Of a stretch of 37,382 bases of DNA, positions 8,772 through 16,933 are shown piece by piece. The translations under genes and the position numbers were made by a program. Positions within the stretch are counted from its first letter, which is position 1; each line of letters begins with the position of its first letter. Source of the DNA: an uncultured bacterium (GTDB lineage: Bacteria > Armatimonadota > JACIXR01); the NCBI GenBank assembly GCA_938041455.1, contig CALITO010000040.1:1-37382 (forward strand), in the 5' to 3' direction. The notes beneath the pieces are model-generated. The model had not been told where the DNA came from. It was given only the letters and a program-made list of their open reading frames with translations, and did no database searches.

Positions 8772-9494
8772 CTACATCTTCTCCAAAGGAGGGCGGTTGC
8801 CAAATCGAGGAGTTGGTCCCTCCGTAGATGCTGCCCAGCGCACCGCGTTCTCTATCACCTTTAATATCTCGGGATGGTGAAAGATAGGATATGTCTCATG
8901 TCCCGGACGGAAATAGAAAATTTTCCCCTTCCCCCTATAAAAGCAGCAACCGCTGCGGAAGACCTCCCCTCCAGCGAACCAACTTATGAACACCAATTCA
9001 TCGGGAGCAGGGATGTCGAACCTTTCCCCATACATCTCAGTATGCTCGAGCTCTATATATTCGTTTAATCCCTCGGCGATGGGATGGCCAGGTTCAACCA
9101 CCCATATCCTTTCCTTCTCTCCTATCTCCCGCCATTTTAGGTCGCAGGAGGTCCCCATCAGCTTTCGGAATATCTTAGAGAAATGTCCAGAGTGGAGGAC
9201 GATTAAGCCCATACCGTTTAGCACCCTATTGTAAATCCGTTCGACGATATCGTCTCTTACCTCGTGATGCGCCATATGACCCCACCAGATGAGGACATCG
9301 GTGTTGCTGATGACTTCCTCAGTTAACCCGTGGTCGGGCTCATCAAGGGTAGCAGTGCGCACCTCCATATCGGCAGATTTTCGCAGGTGGTTAGCTATTG
9401 CCCCATGGATACCATCGGGGTAAATCTCAGCAACTCTCTTATCCAGCTTCTCATGCCTACCTTCGTTCCAGACAGTCACTCTTATCTTCTTCAT
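8772..9494 (-). CDS. ThuA-like protein
   Basis: The 240-residue product belongs to the ThuA (trehalose utilisation) family, a class I glutamine amidotransferase-like fold. Visible family phrases are [13 protein letters not shown] at the start, [33 protein letters not shown], and [16 protein letters not shown] near the end. ThuA proteins are linked to sugar oxidation and degradation but their reaction is poorly defined. An in-frame TTG lies 33 nt upstream (9527), but the ATG at 9494 matches the family start and has AGGGGG (9507-9511 region) 12 nt before it. The gene ends 11 nt from the convergent DUF4091 gene and sits 40 nt after lysS on the same strand; functionally it fits the carbohydrate genes it faces. 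Confidence 0.8.
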   Translation of the reverse strand: MKKIRVTVWNEGRHEKLDKRVAEIYPDGIHGAIANHLRKSADMEVRTATLDEPDHGLTEEVISNTDVLIWWGHMAHHEVRDDIVERIYNRVLNGMGLIVLHSGHFSKIFRKLMGTSCDLKWREIGEKERIWVVEPGHPIAEGLNEYIELEHTEMYGERFDIPAPDELVFISWFAGGEVFRSGCCFYRGKGKIFYFRPGHETYPIFHHPEILKVIENAVRWAASTEGPTPRFGNRPPLEKM

Positions 9495-9534
9495 TTTTAA
9501 GTAAGACCCCCTTTTGTAAAGAGTCAAAAGATAT

Positions 9535-11001
9535 CTATTCCTCTTCCTTTGGACGGAGGAGGGGGAAGAGGATTACTTCTCTGATGGAGGGGGAATCAGT
9601 AAAGAGCATAACCAACCTGTCAATTCCTATCCCCAGTCCCCCCGCCGGTGGCATCCCATATTCAAGGGCGAGGAGGAAATCCTCGTCCATCCTCTGCGCC
9701 TCCTCATCCCCTTCCTCCCACCTCCTCATCTGCTCCTTAAACCTCTCCCTCTGGTCGAAGGGGTCGTTAAGCTCGGAGAAGGCGTTTGCTATTTCCTCTC
9801 CTCCGATGAAAAGCTCAAATCGGCGGGTCAGGTAAGGGTTTTCCCTCCTCCGCTTGGCTAAAGGCGAAACCTCAACGGGGAAATCCTCCACGAATATGGG
9901 CTGAATTAGCCTCGGCTCCACTATTTTTTCAAGCACTTTTAAAAGCACTTCCCCTCTTGTCCTAACAGTGTCCCCCTCAACCCCCAGCGACTTCGCCAGC
10001 CTTCTCGCTTCCTCCACATCTTCAATCTTTTCCCAATCCGTTCCCGTCTCCTTCTTTAGCACCTCATAAAGGGAGAGGCACCGAAAGGGTGGTTTAAGGG
10101 AGATCTTTTGCCCCCGATACTCTATCTCCTCGCTTCCAAGAATTGCAGTTGCAAGATGATAGAGCATATCCTCCGTTAATCTCTTTATATCCTCCAGATC
10201 GCCATAAGCAAGATATACCTCCAAGAGGGTAAACTCGGGATTATGACGAGTGGAAATTCCCTCGTTGCGAAAGCATCTGCCGAGCTCGAATATTTTCTCC
10301 ATTCCTCCCACCAATAGCCTCTTCAGATAAAGTTCAGGAGCTATCCGAAGATAGAGGTCCATATCAAGGGCGTTATGATGAGTTATGAAGGGGTGAGCTG
10401 ACGCTCCACCGGGGATGGTCTGCATCATCGGGGTATCCACTTCAACATAACCTCTCTGAGTAAGGAAATCCCTTATCCCTTGAAGGATTCTCGCCCTTTT
10501 ATAGAAGATATCTTTTGTCCTCTCGTTGACGATGAGATCCAAGTAGCGGAAGCGGTATCTGAGTTCTGGTTCTCTTAAACCATGCCACTTCTCAGGGAAA
10601 GGTTGTAGCGCCTTAGCGAGGAAGAGGAAATCGTTCGCCTCAACAGTTATTTCCCCTGTCTTGGTCTTTATAACCTCCCCGTTAATGCCGAGGATATCAC
10701 CTATATCAAGGAATTCCAGAAGAGCATAACGCTCTTCCCCTACTTTGTCTTGTCTGAGGAGAATCTGGATTTTCCCTGAGGAATCTTGGAGGTCAAGAAA
10801 GGTGCTCCTGCCGTGGCTTCTTATAGCGAGGACTCTGCCCGCCACCTTGCAGTTATTCCCCTCCAAAGAGGGGAAATTATCCTTTATCTCCTGAGCGAGG
10901 TGGGTGCGGGGAAATTTCTCCTCAGCAAAGGGATTAATACCCCTTCTTTGAAGTTCCAAAAGCTTTTGGATGCGGTGCTGGACGAGGCTTTCTCCAGCCA
11001 T
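9535..11001 (-). CDS. lysS: Lysyl-tRNA synthetase, class II
   Basis: The 488-residue enzyme charges tRNA-Lys. The N-terminal OB fold ([20 protein letters not shown], about 52-71) binds the anticodon. The class II catalytic core shows motif 2 ([18 protein letters not shown]) and motif 3 ([14 protein letters not shown]) near the C-terminus. The length is normal for bacterial LysS. The start codon is only 4 nt beyond the greA stop and lacks a strong ribosome site, so translation probably depends on coupling to greA. This greA-lysS order is common in bacteria. Confidence 0.97.
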   Translation of the reverse strand: MAGESLVQHRIQKLLELQRRGINPFAEEKFPRTHLAQEIKDNFPSLEGNNCKVAGRVLAIRSHGRSTFLDLQDSSGKIQILLRQDKVGEERYALLEFLDIGDILGINGEVIKTKTGEITVEANDFLFLAKALQPFPEKWHGLREPELRYRFRYLDLIVNERTKDIFYKRARILQGIRDFLTQRGYVEVDTPMMQTIPGGASAHPFITHHNALDMDLYLRIAPELYLKRLLVGGMEKIFELGRCFRNEGISTRHNPEFTLLEVYLAYGDLEDIKRLTEDMLYHLATAILGSEEIEYRGQKISLKPPFRCLSLYEVLKKETGTDWEKIEDVEEARRLAKSLGVEGDTVRTRGEVLLKVLEKIVEPRLIQPIFVEDFPVEVSPLAKRRRENPYLTRRFELFIGGEEIANAFSELNDPFDQRERFKEQMRRWEEGDEEAQRMDEDFLLALEYGMPPAGGLGIGIDRLVMLFTDSPSIREVILFPLLRPKEEE

Positions 11002-11005
11002 TGGT

Positions 11006-11479
11006 TTATTTGGAGATATCCAGGATTTTTAGCCTGCGTGTACCAGCGGGAACTTTCACCACCGTTTCGTCTCCCCTCTTCTTATTGAGAAGGGCAGCAC
11101 CCACGGGGGATTCTAAGGAGAGATACCCTCGACGGGGGTCAGCTTCAATAGGGTCAACTATTGTGAACTGAATTATCTGCTGTGTGTCAAGGTCTAAGAG
11201 GGTGACCTTTGAGCCTATATCAACGCTCTCCGTATTTATGCTTTCCTCGTCAAGCACACGGGCAAAACCGAGGATTGTCTCCAGTTCTTCTATCCTACCC
11301 TCTACCATTGCCTGCTCCCTTTTTAAAGCTTCATATTCGGGATTTTCTCCTACTTCGCCGAAATCCAGCGATTCCTTCAAGCGGTCCCTTATTTCATTCC
11401 TCCGCACTGATTTAAGGTAATCCAGTTCCTCCTTCAATTTTTTATAGCCTTGGGGGGTTAAAACGACTTCCCTTCTCAT
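11006..11479 (-). CDS. greA: Transcription elongation factor GreA
   Basis: The 157-residue protein rescues backtracked RNA polymerase by stimulating transcript cleavage. It has the N-terminal coiled coil (about 1-75), with the tip sequence DFGEVGENPEYEALKREQ, and the C-terminal FKBP-like domain (GSKVTLLDLDTQ to RRLKIL). The tip carries Glu-x-x-Glu where E. coli GreA has Asp41-x-x-Glu44, a conservative change. The start at 11479 is set by AGGGAGGA (11488-11495) 8 nt upstream and by the family length; an upstream in-frame start would run through the hairpin at 11501-11536. It lies between ppdK and lysS on the same strand. Confidence 0.95.
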   Translation of the reverse strand: MRREVVLTPQGYKKLKEELDYLKSVRRNEIRDRLKESLDFGEVGENPEYEALKREQAMVEGRIEELETILGFARVLDEESINTESVDIGSKVTLLDLDTQQIIQFTIVDPIEADPRRGYLSLESPVGAALLNKKRGDETVVKVPAGTRRLKILDISK

Positions 11480-11500
11480 TAGAATTGTCCTCCCTAATGT

Positions 11501-11536
11501 CTTTGGTGGGGAGGACTGAGGTCCTCCCCACCAAAG
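11501..11536. repeat. Perfect 16-bp inverted repeat between ppdK and greA
   Basis: CTTTGGTGGGGAGGAC (11501-11516), a 4-nt TGAG loop, and its exact reverse complement (11521-11536) form a very stable hairpin. On the transcribed minus strand it starts about 8 nt after the ppdK stop codon and ends 5 nt before the greA ribosome site. No run of U follows on either strand, so it is not a standard terminator. An mRNA stabiliser, processing site or translation control of greA are options. Confidence 0.85.
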
Positions 11537-11543
11537 AAACCAA

Positions 11544-14198
11544 TTATTTGTCTTCAAACACCTCCGTCTTCAGGTTAGCCTGAGCAGCGGCCAACCTCGC
11601 TATCGGTACCCTCATAGGGGAGCAGGAAACATAGTCAAGCCCTATCTCGTGGCAGAGCTTCACAGATTCCGGTTCCCCTCCATGTTCTCCGCAGATGCCT
11701 ATGACTATATTTGGATTGACCTTCCTGGCATCGTCCACGCACATCTTCATAAGTTTACCCACACCTTCCCTGTCCAAGACCTCAAAGGGATTGTGGGGTA
11801 GTATCCCCTTGTCCAGATAGGGAGCGATGAACTTACCTTCCGCATCATCACGGGAGAAACCGAAGACGGTCTGAGTTAGGTCGTTCGTGCCGAAGGAGTA
11901 GAAGTCCGCCTCCTTAGCTATCTCATCTGAAGTTAGAGCAGCTCGGGGCACTTCTATCATCGTGCCGAAATGATACTCTATATCCACTCCCTCCCGCTCA
12001 AGCACCTCCTTAGCCACCTCTTCAAGGATGGAACGGAGATATCTCAACTCGTTCACATGACCAACAAGGGGAATCATAACCTCGGGATGGACGGGGAAAT
12101 TTTGCTTAGCCAGACGAGCAGCAGCTTCGAATATTGCCCTAACCTGCATTTTCACTATCTCGGGGTAGAGGATGCCCAACCTGCAACCTCGTAAGCCAAG
12201 CATGGGGTTGAGTTCCCTCAGTTGGTTGACCCTCTGGAGGAGTCTCTCTTTTTCCGCCAACTGAGGCGAGTCGGGATCGCTGAGGCGGAGAGTGAGGACC
12301 TCCTCCAAAAGCATCTCGTAGCGAGGTAGGAACTCGTGGAGGGGTGGGTCAATGAGCCTTATTACTACAGGCTTACCCTGCATAGCCTTGAAGATGCCTA
12401 TGAAATCCTCCCTCTGGAAGGGGAGGAGCTTCTCCAAAGCTTCTTCCCTTTCCTCTGTAGTTTCGGCAAGTATCATCTTCTGCACATAAGGCACCCTTTC
12501 CTCACCGAAGAACATATGCTCTGTTCTACAAAGACCCACGCCCTCAGCACCGAAGTCAAACGCTTTCTGAGCATCGGCGGGAGTATCGGCGTTTGCTCTC
12601 ACTCCCAGCTTGCGGAAGCTATCAGCCCAGGATAGAAGTTCTCTCACCTCATCGGTGAGGCGGGGCTCGATGAGGGGCGCTTCACCTAATATCACCCTGC
12701 CAGTTGAACCATCTATGGTGATGACATCCCCCTCTTTAACTACCGACTCGTTGACGCTGAAGAGATTCCTTTCCTCGTCTATGCGTATAGCCTCACAACC
12801 AACAACCGCTGGTATGCCGAAACCTCTCGCCACGACCGCGGCATGAGAAGTCATTCCTCCCCTCGCAGTAAGGATCCCCTGAGAAGCGAGCATCCCCACT
12901 ATGTCATCAGGATTGGTTTCGGGCCTCACAAGGATCACCTTCTCCCCGTTTTTCCCCCACTCTGCCGCCTTATGGGCTTCAAACACCACTTTCCCTACTG
13001 CTGCGCCCGGCGAGGCGGCTACACCTTTAGCCAAAACCTTTACCTCTGCCCTGGGGTCTATCTGACGATGTAGGAGTTGGTCTAAGTCTGCAGGGTCCAC
13101 CCTCATAACCGCCTCCTCTTTTGAGATAAGTCCTTCCTTCGCCATATCCACCGCTATTTTGATAGCTGCCTGCGCCGTCCTCTTACCCACACGGCACTGC
13201 AGGATATAAAGCTTTCCCCTCTCAATTGTGAACTCTATATCCATAACATCCCGGTAGTGATTCTCCAGTATCTCGCAGATGCGGACGAACTGGTCGTGTA
13301 TTTCCGGCATCCTTTCTTCCAAGTCCTCTATCTTTAAAGGGGTGCGGATTCCCGCCACAACATCTTCTCCTTGAGCGTTGAAGAGGAACTCCCCATAGAT
13401 CCTCTTCTCGCCCGTGGCCACATCCCTTGTGAAAGCCACCCCCGTGCCCGAGTCCTCTCCCATATTACCGAAAACCATAGATTGAACATTAACCGCCGTG
13501 CCCAAGTTGTGGGGAATCTTCTCCTTTTCTCTATAAGCGATGGCTCGGGGGTTATTCCAGGATTTGAACACCGCCTCAATAGCCATCCTCAATTGCTCAA
13601 GAGGTTCCTGGGGAAAGTCAAAACCCTTTTCCCCTTTGACGAGCTCCTTATATTGTTGGGTTAATTTCTCAAGGTCCTCCGCGGTGAGTTCTATATCCTG
13701 GGTTACACCCTTCTCCTCCTTCATCTTATCCATCAGATCTTCAAATTTGCGTCTCTCTATGCCCAAGACGATGTTGCCAAACATCATAACGAAGCGCCTG
13801 TAGGCGTCCCAGGCGAAGCGGGGATTGTTCGTCTGTTCAATCAACCCCTTGATGGATTCGTCATTGAGGCCGAGGTTAAGGACGGTATCCATCATCCCCG
13901 GCATAGAGAACTTGGCGCCCGAGCGGACGGAAACGAGGAGCGGGTTCTTGGGGTCTCCCAGTTTCTTTCCCATGCGTTCCTCCACCTTCCCCAGAGCTTC
14001 CAGCGTTTGTTCCCACATACCCGTGGGGAATCCACCCTTCTCCATATAATAGACACATGCCCTCGTAGTGATGGTGAAGCCAGGGGGAACGGGCAGACCG
14101 ATATTCGTCATCTCGGCGAGATTGGCGCCCTTCCCGCCCAATAAATCGCGCATCTGGGCATTGCCCTCTTCAAATAAGTAAACCCACTTCTCAGACAT
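11544..14198 (-). CDS. ppdK: Pyruvate, phosphate dikinase
   Basis: The 884-residue enzyme interconverts pyruvate, ATP and phosphate with PEP, AMP and pyrophosphate. In order it has the N-terminal nucleotide-binding domain (LLGGKGANLAEM, about 19-30, and VSVRSGAKFSMPGMMDT, 89-104), the swivelling domain with the phospho-carrier His452 in GGMTSHAAVVARGFGIP, and the C-terminal PEP barrel (GLCRTEHMFF; GTNDLTQTVFGFSRDDAE; ICGEHGGEP). The length and all landmarks are normal. AAGGAGG lies 10 nt upstream of the ATG. It follows rtcB by 56 nt with no obvious promoter between. It probably links glycolysis and gluconeogenesis in this organism. Confidence 0.97.
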   Translation of the reverse strand: MSEKWVYLFEEGNAQMRDLLGGKGANLAEMTNIGLPVPPGFTITTRACVYYMEKGGFPTGMWEQTLEALGKVEERMGKKLGDPKNPLLVSVRSGAKFSMPGMMDTVLNLGLNDESIKGLIEQTNNPRFAWDAYRRFVMMFGNIVLGIERRKFEDLMDKMKEEKGVTQDIELTAEDLEKLTQQYKELVKGEKGFDFPQEPLEQLRMAIEAVFKSWNNPRAIAYREKEKIPHNLGTAVNVQSMVFGNMGEDSGTGVAFTRDVATGEKRIYGEFLFNAQGEDVVAGIRTPLKIEDLEERMPEIHDQFVRICEILENHYRDVMDIEFTIERGKLYILQCRVGKRTAQAAIKIAVDMAKEGLISKEEAVMRVDPADLDQLLHRQIDPRAEVKVLAKGVAASPGAAVGKVVFEAHKAAEWGKNGEKVILVRPETNPDDIVGMLASQGILTARGGMTSHAAVVARGFGIPAVVGCEAIRIDEERNLFSVNESVVKEGDVITIDGSTGRVILGEAPLIEPRLTDEVRELLSWADSFRKLGVRANADTPADAQKAFDFGAEGVGLCRTEHMFFGEERVPYVQKMILAETTEEREEALEKLLPFQREDFIGIFKAMQGKPVVIRLIDPPLHEFLPRYEMLLEEVLTLRLSDPDSPQLAEKERLLQRVNQLRELNPMLGLRGCRLGILYPEIVKMQVRAIFEAAARLAKQNFPVHPEVMIPLVGHVNELRYLRSILEEVAKEVLEREGVDIEYHFGTMIEVPRAALTSDEIAKEADFYSFGTNDLTQTVFGFSRDDAEGKFIAPYLDKGILPHNPFEVLDREGVGKLMKMCVDDARKVNPNIVIGICGEHGGEPESVKLCHEIGLDYVSCSPMRVPIARLAAAQANLKTEVFEDK

Positions 14199-14254
14199 TA
14201 TAAAACGCCTCCTTTGTAGGAATTTGCCTTCTGCATAAGGGTTAGTTATAGGAC

Positions 14255-15715
14255 TTACCCTTTGATTACTGCGAGTGGACGGAGCTTCGCCACCTTCTTA
14301 GATATCCCCGCTCCATCGCAGGTCGCTACTACTTCGCTTACATCTTTATAGGCCTCGGGGATCTCCTCTGTCAAGGTAGCAAAGCTTGCCGCTTTCACCA
14401 AAATGCCCTGCTCCTCCATCCTTCGCTTCACCTCTTGCCCCCGCACACTGCGTGATGCTTGCGCTCTGCTCATTAACCTGCCCGCTCCATGACAGGTAGA
14501 GCCAAAAGTCTCCTCCATTGCCCTCTCCGTTCCCACGAGGAGGTAGGATGCCCTCCCCATATCCCCCGGGACTATCACCGGCTGCCCTATCTCCCTATAA
14601 TCCCTGGGAATTAAGGGATGCTCCGGCGCGAAAGCCCTTGTGGCTCCTTTCCTATGGACAACAACCTTCAATTTCTTGCCATTTATTGTGTGCTCCTCCA
14701 CCTTGGCTATGTTGTGGGCTACATCATATATCAGTTCCAACCCCAATTCCTCGGCGGATTTCTTGAACACTTTCTCAAAGGCTTCCCTCACCCAGTGGGT
14801 GATTATCTGCCTATTCGCCCAAGCATAGTTCGCTGCGCAAACCATAGCGGAGAAGTAAGCCTTCCCCTCTGGAGAGGAGAAGGGGGCACAGGCGAGTTGC
14901 CTATCAGGGAGGTGGATATTGTAGTGTTGGGCGCTCTGGAGAAGTTTTTTCACATACTCATCGCAGATTTGATGCCCAAAACCTCGTGAACCGGTATGTA
15001 TCATAACCGTTATCTGTCCCTCTTTATCTATCCCCATTACCTGGGCGGATTTCCTATCGTATATTTCGCTCACCGCTTGGATTTCTAAGAAATGGTTGCC
15101 GGAGCCGAGTGTCCCCAATTGGCTTCTTCCCCTCTCCATAGCTCGCGGGCTTACCTTCTGGGGGTCAGCTCCCTCCATCTCTCCGTTCTCCTCCGTGTGT
15201 TCCAAATCCTTCTCCCCCCCATATCCCTTCCTAACCGCCCACCTCGCTCCCTGAATCATAACCTGCCTGAGTTCCTCATTGCTCAGGCGAAGCTTACCTT
15301 CCGAGCCAACACCAGAAGGAACATTGTGGAATATCTCGTCCAAAAGGGAAGGAAGGTAGGGTTTGATCTCCTCTAATGTGAGATTAGTGCGGAGTATACG
15401 GACCCCACAATTTATATCATAGCCAACGCCACCGGGCGAGATAACACCCTCCCTAATATCAAAGGCAGCAACACCCCCTATAGGGAAACCGTAGCCCCAA
15501 TGGATGTCGGGCATAGCCATTGAATAGCCGACGATGCCGGGAAGAAAGGCAACATTGGCCACTTGCTCGGGAGCCATATCCTCCTTAATCTTCGCCAGCA
15601 TCTTCTCCCGAGCGAAAATCAAACCATCGGTCCTCATACCGGGTTTGTATCTTCTGGGTATGAGCCAACGGTAGTCATCTATCTTCTCTATAGGACCACT
15701 CCAGGCAGAAGCCAT
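14255..15715 (-). CDS. rtcB: RNA-splicing ligase RtcB
   Basis: The 486-residue GTP- and manganese-dependent ligase joins 2',3'-cyclic-phosphate (3'-phosphate) and 5'-OH RNA ends, as in tRNA splicing or repair. It contains PDIHWGYGFPIGGVAA (69-84), GGVGYDINCGVR with metal-binding Cys103, GSGNHFLEIQ (204-213), HTGSRGFGHQ, and CHGAGR with the guanylylated His409. No intein interrupts it. No archease gene is adjacent. A good promoter lies upstream (15739-15766); the ribosome site is weak (GAGGT, 11 nt). It heads the minus-strand run that continues into ppdK. Confidence 0.96.
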   Translation of the reverse strand: MASAWSGPIEKIDDYRWLIPRRYKPGMRTDGLIFAREKMLAKIKEDMAPEQVANVAFLPGIVGYSMAMPDIHWGYGFPIGGVAAFDIREGVISPGGVGYDINCGVRILRTNLTLEEIKPYLPSLLDEIFHNVPSGVGSEGKLRLSNEELRQVMIQGARWAVRKGYGGEKDLEHTEENGEMEGADPQKVSPRAMERGRSQLGTLGSGNHFLEIQAVSEIYDRKSAQVMGIDKEGQITVMIHTGSRGFGHQICDEYVKKLLQSAQHYNIHLPDRQLACAPFSSPEGKAYFSAMVCAANYAWANRQIITHWVREAFEKVFKKSAEELGLELIYDVAHNIAKVEEHTINGKKLKVVVHRKGATRAFAPEHPLIPRDYREIGQPVIVPGDMGRASYLLVGTERAMEETFGSTCHGAGRLMSRAQASRSVRGQEVKRRMEEQGILVKAASFATLTEEIPEAYKDVSEVVATCDGAGISKKVAKLRPLAVIKG

Positions 15716-15738
15716 TGGGATTCAAAACCTCATATTTT

Positions 15739-15766
15739 ATTTTATATATAAAACGTAAAATGTCAA
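15739..15766 (-). promoter_or_regulatory. Sigma70-type promoter of rtcB
   Basis: On the minus strand a perfect -35 TTGACA (15761-15766) and -10 TAAAAT (15739-15744) are 16 nt apart, about 25 nt before the rtcB start. It probably serves rtcB, ppdK, greA and lysS, since no comparable promoter was seen further along. Confidence 0.7.
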
Positions 15767-15803
15767 ATCAATAGGTTAAATGCAATATTCGTCTCCATTC
15801 AAC

Positions 15804-15831
15804 TTGCATATTTCCCCTATTCTCTTATAAT
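15804..15831 (+). promoter_or_regulatory. Sigma70-type promoter of the small-protein/M48/LacI unit
   Basis: TTGCAT (15804-15809) and a perfect TATAAT (15826-15831) are 16 nt apart. The predicted start is about 20 nt before the ATG at 15858, leaving a very short leader. It is divergent from the rtcB promoter. Confidence 0.65.
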
Positions 15832-15857
15832 TTTAAAGGACAAAGCGTGAAGTTCCG

Positions 15858-16187
15858 ATGCTCAGATTAATTTCTGGTCTTTTGTTAATCGCCGCCTTAA
15901 TGCTCTCCATACTCGCCTACGAGAGGACGAAGAGCTTGGAAAGAAAGATAGCGGTATCACAGCCGGGTATAACCAATCTCCTCATCAAAAAGGAACTCCG
16001 CGACGCTCTGAAGGCGCTTGATAAGGGAGACAAAGAGGAAGCGAGAAAGTGTATAGAAAGGGCATTGGATAGAATGAAGGAGGAGGGGAGCACCACCCTT
16101 TGGGACGAACTCAACAAGAAGATAGATAATATGGGCAAAAGCATTCAACAAATTTGGAAATATATCTACAAAGGAGAGGAGAAATGA
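15858..16187 (+). CDS. Small membrane-anchored helical protein, unknown function
   Basis: I do not recognise this 109-residue protein. It has one N-terminal membrane segment (LISGLLLIAALMLSILAY, about 4-21), then charged helices with a heptad-like pattern and a TPR-like stretch (LRDALKALDKGDKEEARKCIERAL, given here only as positions 47-70 in effect). The likely topology is an anchored coiled coil. Its stop codon overlaps the ATG of the M48 protease (ATGA), so the two are translationally coupled and it may be a partner or scaffold of that protease. The usual ribosome site is poor: AAAGGA lies 17 nt away. Confidence 0.65.
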   Translation: MLRLISGLLLIAALMLSILAYERTKSLERKIAVSQPGITNLLIKKELRDALKALDKGDKEEARKCIERALDRMKEEGSTTLWDELNKKIDNMGKSIQQIWKYIYKGEEK

Positions 16188-16933
16188 TGTTTTTCTTGGC
16201 AATTGAAACAAAGGATATCCTCGCTGGGCTCCTTGTCCTCTTTCTGCTCTTTGGGAAAGTGGGGGGGAAGAGCGTCCTTTCCCTGAGCACGGAGCAGGAA
16301 GTTGAATTGGGCAAGGAGGTAGCAGCTGAGGTGGAAGAACGCTACGGTGTCCTTCAGGAGCCAAAATATACTGACCTCGTCCAGGAGGTAGGGAAGAAGA
16401 TCGCAGAAGTGGCTCCTCGCAAGGATGTGCAGTATAGCTTTACGGTGCTGAAGACAGAGGATGTGAATGCTATGGCGGCGCCCGGGGGCTTCATATTCGT
16501 CAATAAGGGGTTGGTTGATTATATAGGTTTTGATAAAGAGGCCTTAGCGTTCGTTTTGGGGCACGAGGCAGGGCATATCGTGGCTAGGCACGCAGCGAGG
16601 ATGATAGAGAGAATGCTGAAGACGGATATCATCATAGCCATCATAAGCAGAAGTGAAAGGTGGTCGAGGATGCTATCCCTCGCTCGGGACCTGATGTTCC
16701 TGGGTTACGGAAGGGATAACGAGTTTGAAGCGGATAGATGGGGAGTGGAACTCGCCTATAAAGCCGGCTATGACCCTCAGGGGGCGGTGAGGTTCTTCCA
16801 AAAACTTGTGAAGGACGAAAAGGGCAAGCCTTCAAAATTGGCAGTCTTCTTCAGCACACATCCACCCACCGTAGATAGACTAAATAGAGTAGAAGCCCAG
16901 ATAAGGAGGTTAGAGCAAAATGCCCACCATTAA
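16184..16933 (+). CDS. M48-family zinc metalloprotease, exported
   Basis: The 249-residue product has an N-terminal hydrophobic export or anchor segment (ILAGLLVLFLLFG). The M48 catalytic domain follows: AMAAPGGFIFVNKGLVD, the zinc motif HEAGH in FVLGHEAGHIVARHAARM, and the third ligand Glu in NEFEADRWGV. This is the BepA/LoiP type of periplasmic quality-control protease. The ATG at 16184 is preferred over one at 16154 because it has AAGGAGAGG just upstream, starts directly before the hydrophobic segment, and overlaps the previous stop. The 3' end overlaps the LacI-family gene by 14 nt. Confidence 0.88.
   Translation: MMFFLAIETKDILAGLLVLFLLFGKVGGKSVLSLSTEQEVELGKEVAAEVEERYGVLQEPKYTDLVQEVGKKIAEVAPRKDVQYSFTVLKTEDVNAMAAPGGFIFVNKGLVDYIGFDKEALAFVLGHEAGHIVARHAARMIERMLKTDIIIAIISRSERWSRMLSLARDLMFLGYGRDNEFEADRWGVELAYKAGYDPQGAVRFFQKLVKDEKGKPSKLAVFFSTHPPTVDRLNRVEAQIRRLEQNAHH

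Noticed and set aside
11501-11536. Intrinsic terminator between ppdK and greA
   Set aside because: The stem is perfect but no U-run follows on either strand, so a Rho-independent terminator is not supported.
16143-16152. ATTCAACAAA as a fourth copy of the 13-nt repeat
   Set aside because: It matches only 10 bases, lies inside a coding region and differs at both ends.
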